NCBI RefSeq assembly: GCF_011075055.1
Contig: NC_058144.1
Span: forward strand, 17,227,807 to 17,291,806
DNA from: Mangifera indica
Lineage: Eukaryota > Streptophyta > Magnoliopsida > Sapindales > Anacardiaceae
Length of the DNA: 64,000 nucleotides
Direction: 5' to 3'
The position numbers were made by a program, and so were the translations under genes. The notes beneath the pieces are model-generated. The model was not told the DNA's origin and searched no databases. It saw nothing but the letters and a program-made list of their open reading frames with translations. Positions 12,206 through 22,852 of this stretch are shown one piece after another. How positions within the stretch are numbered: the stretch's first letter is position 1; each line of letters starts with the position of its first letter.

Positions 12206-12740
12206 TGGTCATGTCAAAGCATAAATACTTTTAGATAAAAGAACTTTTGGTTCGATACTGTGTAGGTTTTAATTGTCTTTATGATTGTATAATACAATTC
12301 AGATGATAAAGAGGAGAATTTTTCTAATATAAGCCTTCTTTTGAAGGCATTACCAATTATACAGATGAATTCTGCACTATTTTCACTCATGATTTTAATG
12401 TGATAACAATTATTTTTTATATTTTTAAAACTAAGTAGATTTCTTTTAGATCTACTTGAATATAATGCATCATTGATACTTAATTTAGTCCCATTTTTCA
12501 ACAAAATTGTGGCTCTTTTGAAGCCTTCAATCAAATTTATTGATCCTGATATAATATTTACTTTAACTTCAATTGGTGCTAAAATTAAGAAAAATTTCTT
12601 TTTCTTGAGAATTGTGTGTGTTATTGCACTATCCATCAAACACATGTCTCTATCATTAGATTTTGAAGTCAACATTTTAATTTTGGAGTCTATATCTTTT
12701 CATTTAAAAATTATGTTAGTCATAATATACATAAAATATT
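12206..12740 (-). pseudogene. Copia-1 protease and GAG-pre-integrase
   Basis: A 153-residue open stretch (12675-12214, minus) contains CLMDSAITHTIL, the copia protease active-site region with DSG(A/C)T decayed to DSAIT. It is followed by NIISGSINLIEG, DALYSSRSKRNLLSF and NCYHIKIM, typical of the protease to pre-integrase segment. It lies upstream of integrase in the same orientation, as expected. Confidence 0.8.
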
Positions 12741-12949
12741 AAAAGGAAGGAGAACATGATAATAAAATATAAAATAATATTCATGACTCCAAAATAATTA
12801 TATATGAAGGATTTTAATTAAAAAAATCTTGGGCATTCATGTTACTATTCAAGTGACTCATATTTTATTCTTAAATGAAGTTTTGAAACATCAAGATTCA
12901 TTATATCAATAGGAACTAAATCATCAAAAATTTAATTTTTATGGATGTT

Positions 12950-13546
12950 TAATATATATCCACCCAATGTTTATGTGTACTACAGGTACACAATCAACGA
13001 TATTTATGACCACGTCTATTGTTTTGTGGTTTACTCTATGTTATTTTTTATTTTGTTTTAGTCTTAATCCAGTTTTTGTGGTATGACTGAGATTTTCTAT
13101 TATAACTATCTTTGAATTAAAAATTATTTCATCCATGATCTTACTCACACCTATGATAACTACTTCTAATAATTGTGTTTACTTTAGGAAATGATGTAAC
13201 ACTTATGAGACGAGTTTGATAGTTTTTCATTAATGAGGAAAATTAACTCAGAATTTCTTTTTCTAATATTAATACTATACAAGCATATTATTATATAAAA
13301 AAAATAAAATGTGGAGAATATTTTCTTTTTGACATTAACTTAATTAAGAAAAAATTTGTAAATATCGTAAAGTTATACTAAATTACAAAGCCATGAGGAG
13401 TATTATTGAATTTGATGTTCAAATTTATCTTTTAAATTTCTCAACGAATCTAGTGGATTTATCATTATAACTACATATTCGGCTTGCAATTCTTCGGCGA
13501 TGTGACGCCAAAAAATAGTGGCCCTGGATTTGTCCTTCTGAGACAT
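12950..13546 (-). pseudogene. Copia-1 gag
   Basis: ATG at 13546 (minus) opens MSQKDKSRATIFWRH and continues EELQAEYVVI and DPL-like NPLDSLRNLKDKFEHQ. This is the UBN2/retrotransposon gag pattern of copia elements, in which a short helix pair is followed by K-x-R/K-F-x-H-Q. It soon runs into stops. A decayed zinc-knuckle-like basic region follows near 13000-13130. It lies between the leader repeats and protease as expected. Confidence 0.7.
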
Positions 13547-13619
13547 TTTATTTAATTACTTTCGCAAGACTCATAAATTCTAACTGGAGAATCATGTAAA
13601 AAGCCGATTTAATATTATT

Positions 13620-14240
13620 CATCTAATTTTAGAAACTTCAGGTTCAACTATTGTCGTATTCACAAAACTTGTGGTTTTGTAGATAATATATATGAGTTAA
13701 TATTTGAAACTTCAAGTTCAAATATTATTTCATATTTACAAAACAACTAATTTTGTAGGGAAAATATTAAGATTAATTTTTAGAAACTTCAGGTTCATAG
13801 ATTATCTCATATTTACAAAACTTCTGGTTTTGTAATTAGTATCCAGAATATTATAATAGCTAAACTTTAATTCTAATTCTATTTTGGACTTCAAGTCCAT
13901 ATATTTTACCATTTATACAAACTTCAGGTTGCAGATGTAATATAGTTATTATAAAATAAATACTTTGATGAAACTTTGGACTTTAAGCCCATATATATAT
14001 TTTCACAATTTCACAAACTCTAGGTTGCAAATCGGATATAATTATTATAATAAAAATAAATATTTAAATAATATTTAAAATTTCTAACCCAAATTCATGT
14101 TTTTGTAAACTTTATGTTAGAAATGAGATTTATGACTTTAGGTCCAAATTCATGATTTTGTAAACTTTGGATTACAAATGATACTCAGGACTTCAATTCC
14201 AGATTCATGATTTTACAAACTTCGAGTTGCAAATAGGATA
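13620..14240 (-). repeat. Tandem repeats in the copia-1 leader
   Basis: At least six diverged units of about 75-110 bp repeat the pattern AACTTCAGGTTCA ... TTTACAAAACTT.TGGTTTTG on the + strand (near 13629, 13705, 13779, 13888, 13974 and later). They lie between the primer site and gag, in the untranslated leader of the minus-strand element. Each unit also contains a short dyad around ACAAAAC/GTTTTGT. Confidence 0.7.
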
Positions 14241-14413
14241 TAATGAAAAATTAAATACCAGATAGCAATAATTAAAACAACAATATTTTATATTTTGCAA
14301 ATAGGAGAGTATTATAACTAAGATATCTGTATTTGTAATATACAAACAAAATAATAAGATAATTAAAAAATAACTAATATTAAAAGATACCTGAGCTGAT
14401 CGTATTGATAACA

Positions 14414-14787
14414 TGTTGTAAATTTAATTAAATAAATATGAAAGGATAAAGAACTTAAGAAAGAATTGAGAAGATAAAGAAATTAAGGAATAATTGAGAA
14501 GAGAGTAAAAGTGTTTATATGGGATCTAGATGAAGAAATGTGTGTGTAACAAATGGAGATAGGGGATCTTTATATAGAAGAACTCACTAACCCCACACTA
14601 TACACATTTCATGCTTATCTTCTTTATATATAACCTTAACCACTTAACATTATTTCACTTTAGTCCTAAAATATCATAAATTATACTTTTGGATAAAAGA
14701 ACTTTTCCAAGATTCAAAACCCTCAATCTAGAATCCAAATTAGATCTGATTTGGATATAAAATTAATTAATTAAATTATTTCTTTCA
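14414..14787 (-). repeat. 5' LTR of copia-1
   Basis: On the minus strand the LTR ends ...TTTACAACA directly before TGTTATCAATACGATCAG, a plant copia primer-site context. The outer end is placed at TGAAAGAAAT (minus), giving about 374 bp, but only the TG/CA rule supports it. A TATATAAAG box on the minus strand near 14567-14576 gives an ordinary LTR promoter spacing. Confidence 0.6.
14568..14576 (-). promoter_or_regulatory. TATA box in copia-1 LTR
   Basis: The minus strand reads TATATAAAG inside the LTR, about 155 bases before the primer site. Confidence 0.5.
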
Positions 14788-15064
14788 TGTTTTTAAATTA
14801 TCATCCATATATTTTTTTTTTATAGTTTTTTACTTTATTTTTATTTTAATTGAAAATAAAAATATTTTTATCTTAAAAATTAATAAAGATATAATCGTAA
14901 GAAAATTACTATTATTGATTAAATTATTTTTATATTATTTATCATATTGACTTTTCTAATAGAAAATTAATCAAAATATTTAATATATGATAAATTACAA
15001 AAATTAATATAAATAATAAAAAATAAATTTTAGTTTAAACCAAAAGCTCTTGTTCCATCCATTA
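14788..15064. other. Very AT-rich spacer between copia-1 and MULE-A
   Basis: Mostly A/T runs with no coding sequence or recognisable repeat end. Confidence 0.5.
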
Positions 15065-15073
15065 GTGGTTAAA
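15065..15073. repeat. Target-site duplication, left (MULE-A)
   Basis: GTGGTTAAA abuts the left end. The right copy at 26981-26989 is GTGGTTTAA, an 8 of 9 match. Confidence 0.6.
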
Positions 15074-15542
15074 AGGAAATTAATTAAAATAAGCAAAAAT
15101 CTTTCTGTTTATACGGTTTTAGGCCAACCATCATATGTTTTACCTTTATAGGCAAACTAATATTTTTCATTCCAATAATACCCCTTTCTCACTTCACTTA
15201 ACTAATCTACTTTCGTAGTTTTCATTTTATTTTTCACTATCATCTCTTTTTTCAACGCTCTTCTTCTATCAACACTCCAACAACAATACATTTTAGCTAT
15301 TTTCTCTTTCATCCATCATCATCATATAGCAAGTCAGTTTCTTTTACATTTCCTTTATATAAATAACAATTTGTACTAAGAAAACTGTGAAGCTAATAAC
15401 TTTTTTAGAGATAAAATGTTAAAAACTTTAATGATGATCTTTGAGTGCTTGAATTCTTTTATAAATATTTACATTTGTACATTCAATAGTTTTGTTACCT
15501 AGATCTAAGTAAAAATGAAAGTCACAGTAATTTTCTAGTAAA

Positions 15543-15650
15543 TTGCATGGTTTGTGTTTGCAGGGTTTTTGTTTGCGTGGTTTGCGTTTGACTGGTTTGC
15601 ATTTGCACAGTTTGCGTTTGCGTGGTTTGCATTTGCGTAGTTACTTATTT
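15543..15650 (+). repeat. Minisatellite of TTTGCGT-type units
   Basis: About 16-20-bp units built on TTTGCGTGGTTTGCATTTGC are repeated five to six times just upstream of the mudrA-like ATG at 15678. A related TGCG-rich array occurs near the other end of MULE-A at 26215-26385, in the same orientation. Confidence 0.75.
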
Positions 15651-15677
15651 ATTTTAAATTTTGTGTATGCAGAAAAA

Positions 15678-17099
15678 ATGGATACGCTAATATATTTGCT
15701 TGGATATGGTGGTTATTGGGTTAACAGAAGTGATAACAGTTTAAAATATGTTGGTGGAGTTCAAACATTTGTATCAATTAGTAAAAAAATAAATTATGAT
15801 GGATTTGTAAAAGCAGTTTGTTCTTGTTTGGGCATTAATCGAAGTTGCAATATTGTAAAAATTTATATGCAAAATCTAACCACCTATAGTGATGTATCAT
15901 ATTTGTTAAAGGATGATTTTGATATTCGGATTATGATGAGGTTATCAAAGATACATGAAAGAGATTTGTTATTTCTTACAGTGTTTACAAGACCTACAGA
16001 AGTCAGAACCAATATGCAATAACAATGAACTGAACCACAACCAAGAGTTCAATCATTTGAAGCCATGGATGATGAGATTAACTCTTTAGATAACATATAT
16101 GGTGAGACACAACCAGAAAGTATGCCTGAAGGTGATGGTGTTGAGGTTAAGGTACATGATAAAATAGGAAGACAGCAAGACCCTTTGTAAGGTACACTGG
16201 AGAGATGTTATGAGATGGGTACTCCTCCAATAGAAAATTTTCAATCGAATGAGAGAATATGGTGGTTATAATGATTAGGATGATGATGTTGGTGATGACG
16301 AGAGTGATGATATTAGATATGATGGAAGTGGTAGTGATAATGATGGTGATGACGAATATGATAATGTTGGTGATGATGATGGTAAAAACAGAGGTGATAA
16401 CAGGGGTGGTCATAAAGCAGGAGTTGGTCCAAGTAGATTAGCTAGGGGAAATTCATTTCATAACACTTCAACAATGCATGACGACCCCATTCCTATTAAC
16501 GTACAAGTTACAAATCTTTTTTTTGGTGGCCTAGATCCTTACAGGGATGTAGAAAATGAGGGTATTTCATTACATTCAGTTCCACCACGAGATGGGAGAA
16601 TCAAAGTGAATGATCAATTTACATGTAAACAAGTGTTGATAGATACAATGTATAAGGATGCTTTGGAAAAAGGTTATCAGTTCAAGGTGACTAGTTCAAA
16701 CAAAAAAAATGGGATATCAAATATGCACACTCTCAATGTAAATGGAAGGCAAGAGGAGTAAAATTACAAAACATAGACATTTTTGTATTACGAAAGTTGG
16801 AAACTCACACTTGCCCTCAAGATGTCATAATGCCTCACTATAGACAAATAGGTAAACGGATACTTGGAAAAATATTGCAGTCTATGTTTACTACTTCTGA
16901 TCATATTACAAGCCGAAAGATATCATAACGGACGTTGTAGATAGATACAAAATAGATATCTGCTATACTCAAGCTTGGCGTGCAAAGAATTGACCTTGAA
17001 TGAGATTAGAGGTTCTCCCGAGGAGTTGTTCAGACAATTACCAGTATATTGTTACAATTTAGAAAGGAAAAACCCTGGCACTGTTACACACATTCTCCC
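15678..17099 (+). pseudogene. MULE-A mudrA-like transposase, N-terminal part only
   Basis: I start at ATG 15678 because its MD...Y.G.W.....LKYVGG reading aligns with the start of the MULE-B transposase at 36563. The N-terminal PB1-like domain (to about residue 115) is followed by an acidic GAT-repeat-coded linker (16040-16440). Next come the MuDR DNA-binding-type block (KVTSSNKK... LETHTCPQD) and the region with ISYTQAWRAK-like CYTQAWRAK, IRGSPEELF and NPGTVTHI. Several frame changes, one in an A run near 16705, and stops break it. Homology ends at about 17099, before the DDE catalytic domain and the SWIM finger, so no active transposase can be made. Confidence 0.85.
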
Positions 17100-17327
17100 C
17101 TAATTATTTCCATTATCTATATCTTCTTCTCCTTCTTGTTTACATTTTATCCATAAATACACTCCAATATATATATTCTCAATCCACCCAAACTTCATTC
17201 CAAAGCATGAAAAATATGAAACAATAAAATAGTAACATAATAATCAACATAATAAATATACATTGACCATTCACCATACAGCAAAAAAAATAAAAAATAA
17301 TAAATATACATCAACCATAAAACAATA
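17100..17327. other. AT-rich spacer between convergent MULE-A genes
   Basis: A short A/T-rich stretch separates the truncated mudrA-like end from the ULP stop. It may also mark the deletion that removed the transposase catalytic domain. Confidence 0.5.
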
Positions 17328-17528
17328 TCAACTAATGCGTCCGTGAGCAAAAATCTTAGATGCGATCATTTTGCGTAAATGAACAGTGTCAGAGGCTACA
17401 TAGTCAAATAGGCATCGGGTGGCTAAGTACTCTATCATCATAAGTATGAAGACTCCATAATCACCCGAGGCTTTGCCCTGCTACAAAACATCGATACATT
17501 ACACAAGTATGAACGGCTCCATGTTAGG

Positions 17529-18206
17529 TGTCATAACCTATTTATTCACGTCAGCCCAATGGAGGTTCATTCAACCCAATTCCCACACTTGGGTCAGCTT
17601 CATTCAAGCAACCAAGAGCCCAACCAAACTCATGTTCCAGCACAACCCACCTGGTCAAGCCATCTTATAGTAGAAAGTGACATGAGCCTGCCACATGCCA
17701 GTAGGGCAGTGATGCAACCCTGTGGGTAGTAGGCTTTCCAGCCAACCCAACATACAACTAGTGTGTAGAAGGATCAGCAGGCATACAGGCACTAGGCAGC
17801 AGGCTTTGCAGCTGAGCACTTAGGCAAGCAGGGTGTAGAGAGCCATGCATGCAGTAGACAGAGCACCATGCATGCAACATACAGGAACCTGCCATCCTAG
17901 GAAGAAGAAACATATGTTGTCACATTTTGTATATACCAATGTACTTTGGCATTTTGTGTAACCCTTTGCCTATAAAAGGCCATACTTGTACAACACAAAA
18001 CACTCAAGCAATACAAAACACTTTTCCAACAGATTGTGTTCTCTCTTCCTCTACCTTTTTGAGTTCTTTTCTTTGTACATTTGAACTAATTTTGTGCTTC
18101 TGTACACTTTATAATATTTTCGCAATGTTTGGGACATTAGGCTAACTTAGCGCACATTGTCGCTAAGTGTCGTACAGGACTTTCACGCAAACATAAGCCT
18201 GTGACA
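17529..18206 (+). repeat. 5' LTR of chromovirus
   Basis: 678 bp, TGTCATAACC...AAGCCTGTGACA. It matches the 3' LTR over its whole length except for about 56 bp near 18090-18150 present only here. Confidence 0.92.
17971..17979 (+). promoter_or_regulatory. TATA box of chromovirus 5' LTR
   Basis: TATAAAAGG, repeated at 23295 in the 3' LTR. Transcription would start shortly downstream, in the CT-rich part of the LTR. Confidence 0.6.
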
Positions 18207-18208
18207 AG

Positions 18209-18221
18209 TGGTATCAGAGCC
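18209..18221 (+). other. Primer-binding site of chromovirus
   Basis: TGGTATCAGAGCC, two bases after the 5' LTR; the standard initiator tRNA-Met complement of plant gypsy elements. Confidence 0.9.
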
Positions 18222-18232
18222 CACAACTAGAG

Positions 18233-20040
18233 ATGATGAGTTCGAGAGAGTTCATTCATGAAGGCCACGAGAAGGAAAGGAAAGCACCTGACACCGGAAA
18301 GCAGTGCAAGGATAAGTCATAGGATACCGTTGCAGACATGAACACTAGGCTCGCAAGGTTGGAGTTGGCTTTTAGAGATAAATTCAACCAAGTGGGGGAA
18401 CTTGGTAAGCGCACTGAGAAACTCAAAGGCAACTAGGAGGAGTTGTGTGAGGAAACGCAAAGTGCACTCAACGTTATTGTTGAATCATGTCTGAGCCAAG
18501 GTAACCAACTAAAAGACTCTCTTCTTGCTACTATTGATGCTTTGCATGGTGAAGTTACAGCTTTAAGGGAGAAAGTTGCAATGCTAGAAACCAGATTGGT
18601 GGAGGTGTAAGGCAACTAGGCCGTTTGCAAGATGGTTGTAGCATGTGGACAAGCCACTACTATACAAATCATGCCAAAAATTTCCAAGGCCATACAAAGG
18701 GACCAGAAATGCTAAGGAAATAAATAATTTCCTATAGAGCATGAAGTAGTTTTTTTGGCGTTATCGGTATTGAGAAGGACACCAATAAAGTTGACCACAC
18801 TGTACTTTACCTTGATAACACCACTATGGTCTGGTGGCATCGAAGACACGTAGAAATGGCATGGGGCAGCAGCAACATTGCAACATAGGACAAGTTCAAT
18901 GGTGAACTCAAGCGACAATTCTACCCCAAAAATGCTAAATACGAGGCCAAAGCTAAACTCCGTCTACTCACACACAGAGGTAACGTGAAAGACTACATTA
19001 AGGAGTTTTCTGAATTGTTATTAGAAATTAATAACTTTCCCGATAGCAAAGCATTGTTTTGCTTCATGGATGGGCTACAACCGTGGGCCAAAGTCGAGAT
19101 CCAATGGAAAGGAGCTCAAGATCTTAATGCCGCCATAGCCATTACTGAGTCACTCGTAGACTACAGCAAACCAAAAAAGAGCAAAGACCTGAAACATGGC
19201 AAGGGTAAGAGCGAAAACTGCCACCATTCCAAGGACGGAGCCTAGGACCACAACAAACACAAAAGCAAGGCTATTCAAAAAGATTAGAGGGACCAACGGG
19301 ATAAGGGCCATTGGAGAGGACCGCTAAAAGGCTTCTTGTGTGACGGGGCACACATAGTCAAGGAGTGCCCAAAGAGGGGAAGATTGGTAGCCTTTATGGA
19401 GGACCGTGTAGACCCACAACCACAGCAAGAAACCCATATAGGTTCACTACAGATTTTGAACGCCATCAAAGCCAAGGTAGATGTGCCAAAATCTGAGAAG
19501 TTGGGGTGACTCTATGCAGTAGCCTAAATCGGGGACCAGGAGGTACGTGCCCTTGTTGACACGAGAGCATCCCACAACTTCATAGAACAAAAGAAAACTG
19601 ACCAATTAGGCCTTTGGTATGAGTAGAGACAAGGATAGCTTAAAATAGTCAACTCCGCGCCAAAGGCAACATATGGCATTGTGTAGGGAATACACGTGCG
19701 TTTGGGTGAATGGTCAGGTATACTTGATTTTTCTGTCATTCCCATGGATGATCACCCTATTGTGCTTGGTATGAAGTTTATGGATTAGGACAAAGAGTGC
19801 CTGTTCCCTTTGCCAATACCATGATGATTATAGACGAGGGAAAAACCAGTATGGTACTACTTTCACGCGAAGGAACGCTCGTGGCCAGGACCTTTTCAGC
19901 CTTGCAGTTCATGAAAGGCCTCAAGAGAGCCGAGCCTACCTTCTTTGCAACCGTCAAGGAGGAATCATACCCGGAGTCAATCGACTTGCCTGCGAACATC
20001 TAAGACACTCTAGAAGAGTTCAAAGACGTCATGCCGTCAG
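18233..20040 (+). pseudogene. Chromovirus gag and protease
   Basis: ATG 18233 follows the primer site. Early Gag is a coiled, charged region (ARLELAFRDKFNQVGELGK). The gag core reads VKDYIKEFSELLLEI, FCFMDGLQPWAKVEI and AAIAITESLVDY. The zinc knuckle near 19330 has lost its first Cys (GFLCDGAHIVKECPKRG). The protease active site is DTRASHNF, with the essential Gly of DTG changed to Arg, and VLGMKFMD follows. Stops replace Trp or Gln in several places (for example near 19243 and 19787). Confidence 0.85.
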
Positions 20041-21000
20041 AATTGCCCAAGCACTTACTATCGAAACAGGAAGTTGATCACAAGAGCTCTGTAGTCAATA
20101 CATAACCTAAGGGATTCGTCGTGTTTCTTTTGAAATAACACTAGTGCTCCATAAGGTGCTTTTGATGGTTGAATGAATCTGACATCAAGCACCTTTTTGA
20201 GTTGCTTCCTTAATTCCTCCAGCTCGAAAGGTGCCATTCGGTAAGGTGTGGTAGCGGGCGATTTGGTCCCCGGCTCTAGCTCACTGTTAAGAACAAGTAT
20301 CCAATCCCTCTCATTATTGACCTTTTCGACTAGCTTGGGGATGCTCGCTGGTTCACGAAGCTAGACTTACTGTCTGGATACTACCAAGTCAGAATAGCTC
20401 AAGAAGATATGCCCAAAACAACGTGTGTTACCAGGTATGAGTCATTCAAATTTCTCGTAATACCCTTCGGCCTCACTAATGCCCCCGTAACCTTTTACAC
20501 TCTTATGAACAAGGTCTTCCAACCCTTTCTTGACCGTTTTGTTGTAGTGTATTTGGATGACATTGTTGTATACAACAAGATGCTGCCCGAACACATTTAA
20601 CATCTTAGACAATTTTTTCAAGTGTTATAGGACAATCAACTCTAAGTCAAGGAGAAATGCATCTTTGCACAGAATGAGGTGAGCTTTTTAGGTCATTATT
20701 AGTGTTGGGATGTTACATATGGACAAAGCCAAAATACAGGCCATTTATGACTAGGCAGCACCGAAAACCATACCTGAGTTGAGATCATTTTTGAGGTTCG
20801 TAAGTTACTACCGTAGGTTTATCAAGAGTTATTCAGCCAAGGCAGCACCCCTGACCGACCTATTGAAGAAAGGGCGTATATAAGACTTGAGTGACAAATG
20901 TCAAAGAGTGTTTCATGCCTTGAAGCAAGTCATGACTGAGGAACCAGTGCTTGCACTTCCAGACCATTCGAAAGCTTTCAAAATACATACTGATGTTTTT
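20041..21000 (+). pseudogene. Chromovirus reverse transcriptase with internal inversion
   Basis: The RT reads VDHK up to 20084. Its next 66 codons are found only on the opposite strand (20085-20282), and the + strand resumes at TVKNKYPIPL. Downstream motifs are normal: FTKLDLLSGYYQVRIA, FLVIPFGLTNAP and the catalytic VVYLDDIVVY near 20550, then FLGHY and RRFIKSY. Stops near 20598, 20629 and 20751 further break it. See the separate entry for the inverted segment. Confidence 0.88.
20085..20282 (-). other. In-place inverted 198-bp RT segment
   Basis: The complement is an open 66-codon stretch carrying PYRMAPFELEELRKQLKK, FIQPSKAPYGALVLFQKK and LCIDYRA. These are exactly the RT residues expected between VDHK on the left and TVKNKYPIPL on the right. 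Only about one codon on the left and four on the right seem to be lost at the breakpoints. The segment begins and ends with AGCT-containing sequence. Confidence 0.9.
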
Positions 21001-21352
21001 TGATTTTGTTATAGATAGTGTTTTGATGCAGGAAGGACATCTTATTGCATTTGAAAGTAGAAAATTGAATGAAACTGAGCGCCGCTACGCTGTCTAGGAA
21101 AAGGAAATGACAGTCGTGGTGTATCATTTACGCATATGGCGACACTACCTGTTAGGTACAAAGTTCATGGTCAAGACCGACAACTTAGCCATGAGTTATT
21201 TCCTCAAGCAGAAAAAGCTCAAGCCCAAACAGATTCGGTGGCAAGAATTATTAGTTGAGTTCGATTTTATGGTGGAGTACAAACCGGGCAAGGCCAACTT
21301 GGTAGCAGATGTATTAAGTAGGAGAGTTAAGCTTGCTGCCCTCACAATACCG
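20950..21352 (+). pseudogene. Chromovirus RNase H
   Basis: Follows RT. It shows a decayed first acidic region (HTDVF near 20990), IAFESRKLNETERRY, EKEMTVVVYHLRIWRHYL, FMVKTDNLAMSYF and ANLVADVLSR, the usual order in gypsy RNase H. A stop replaces Gln near 21097. It closes directly before integrase. Confidence 0.85.
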
Positions 21353-21361
21353 TAATCACCC

Positions 21362-22330
21362 ATGGTGGACAGGATCAAGGAAGGTATCCAACATGACCCC
21401 CAAGCCAAGAGTTTGTGTGAATTGGCAAGCCAAGGGAAGACCCAAAGATTTTGGCTACAAGATAGACTATTGCACAACAAGGGAAAACGGTTGTACATGC
21501 CAAGATGGGGGGGACTGAGGAAAGAAATCATCAAAGAGTGTCATGATTCTATATGGGCAGGATACCCAGGATCGCAGTGCACCCGAGCACTCATTGAAAA
21601 TTCTTATTATTGGCCACAGATGCAGGATGAAGTGGAGCTCTACGTGAAGACCTGCCTCATGTGCTAGTAGGATAAAAATGAGCAAAACTATCCAGTTAGG
21701 TTAATACAACCCTTAGCCATCCCAAAGAGACCATGGGAGAGTGTCTCAATGGACTTCATCGTAGGTTTCCCGAAAGTGGAAGGATGCAGTAAGGTTCTAG
21801 TCATGGTGGACAGGTTCAGAAAGTATATCGTCTTCATTCCCGCACCGTATAATATTGATGGGCACAACACTGCCCAACTTTTCTTCTGACACGTAGTGAA
21901 GTATTAGGGACTATTAAAAACTATCGTGAGCGATAGAGATGCCCGATTTACAAGTCATTTCTAGACTAAATTATTTAAAATTTTGGGGTCCACTCTCAAC
22001 TTCTCTACTACTTTTCACCCTCAAAGTGACAGGCAAATTGAGCGTGTGAACGCTTTACTGGAAATGTACTTATGCCACTATGTGAGCGCTAACCAGAAAG
22101 ACTAAGTTAAGTTACTGGACATTGCCCAATTTTCATATAATCTGTAGAAGAGTGAATCCACAGGGACCAGCCCCTTTGAGCTTACAATTGGGCGACCACT
22201 AGTGACACCACAAACGTGGGCTACCTCATATGAAGGCAAAGCTCCAAAAGCCTTCCAATTCACCAAAGTATAGCTAGAAAAAGGCAGAATTGGCAAGATC
22301 GTGCTTGACTCAAGCAGCCAAGAAAATGAA
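21362..22330 (+). pseudogene. Chromovirus integrase
   Basis: The zinc-binding HHCC region spans about 21530-21667 (ECHDSIWAGYPGSQCTRALI ... KTCLMC). The core follows with SMDFIVGFPK, an aspartate-containing IVSDRDARFTSHF-like stretch near 21925, and FHPQSDRQIERVNALLEMYL. Stops at Gln or Trp positions (21665, 21668, 21907, 22102 and 22147) inactivate it. The C-terminal beta-barrel-like part (KKWADKKRKSWEFEKGDLVL) follows near 22325. Confidence 0.88.
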
Positions 22331-22805
22331 GAAGTGGGCAGACAAGAAAAGGAAGTCGTGGGAGTTTGAAAAGGGAGACTTAGTGTTAGTAAAGCTTCTT
22401 CCTCACTTGTCTAAATGCACTCAACATTTACACAAGGGACTGCTTCGAAGGTATTGAGGCCCGTTTCCCATTAAATCTAGAATTGCACCAAATGCTTACT
22501 AGGTGAAGCTCTCTCCCTACTTAGAGTTTTACCCAACTTTTCATGTTAGCTTCTTGAAGCCTTTCTACCTGGACAAACAAGACCCCAATCGAAGTGAGTC
22601 AAGTCGAGCATCTATAACCATCACTGCTTCCCATGAACGGGAAGTTGAGGAAATTTTAGCTCACATGTTCAAGTCAAGAAAAGGGACATACTCAGGACAC
22701 CAAGAGTACTTAATCAAATAGAAAGGACTTTCAGATGTTGCAACAAGTTAGGAATCGAAACTTGACCTATGGCAATTTCGGGACACAATTGAAGAATTCC
22801 ATTGA
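22331..22805 (+). pseudogene. Chromovirus integrase C-terminus and chromodomain
   Basis: After LVKLLPHLSKC and LEFYPTFHVSFLKPFY the reading ends in a chromodomain: REVEEILAHMF, QEYLIK-stop-KGL (W of LVKWKG is a stop at 22719), a further W-to-stop at 22748, then DLWQFRDTIEEFH. Chromodomains of this type tether integration to histone marks; here the aromatic cage residues are lost to stops. Confidence 0.88.
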
Positions 22806-22843
22806 GGGCTAAACCAACACAATGAGGGCATTACGGGATTGAT

Positions 22844-22852
22844 GGGAAAGGG
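22844..22852 (+). other. Polypurine tract of chromovirus
   Basis: GGGAAAGGG directly before the 3' LTR, the expected start of plus-strand DNA synthesis. Confidence 0.8.

Noticed and set aside
16147..16413. An Ile/Thr-rich open frame on the minus strand
   Set aside because: It is the complement of the GAT-repeat acidic linker of the mudrA-like gene.
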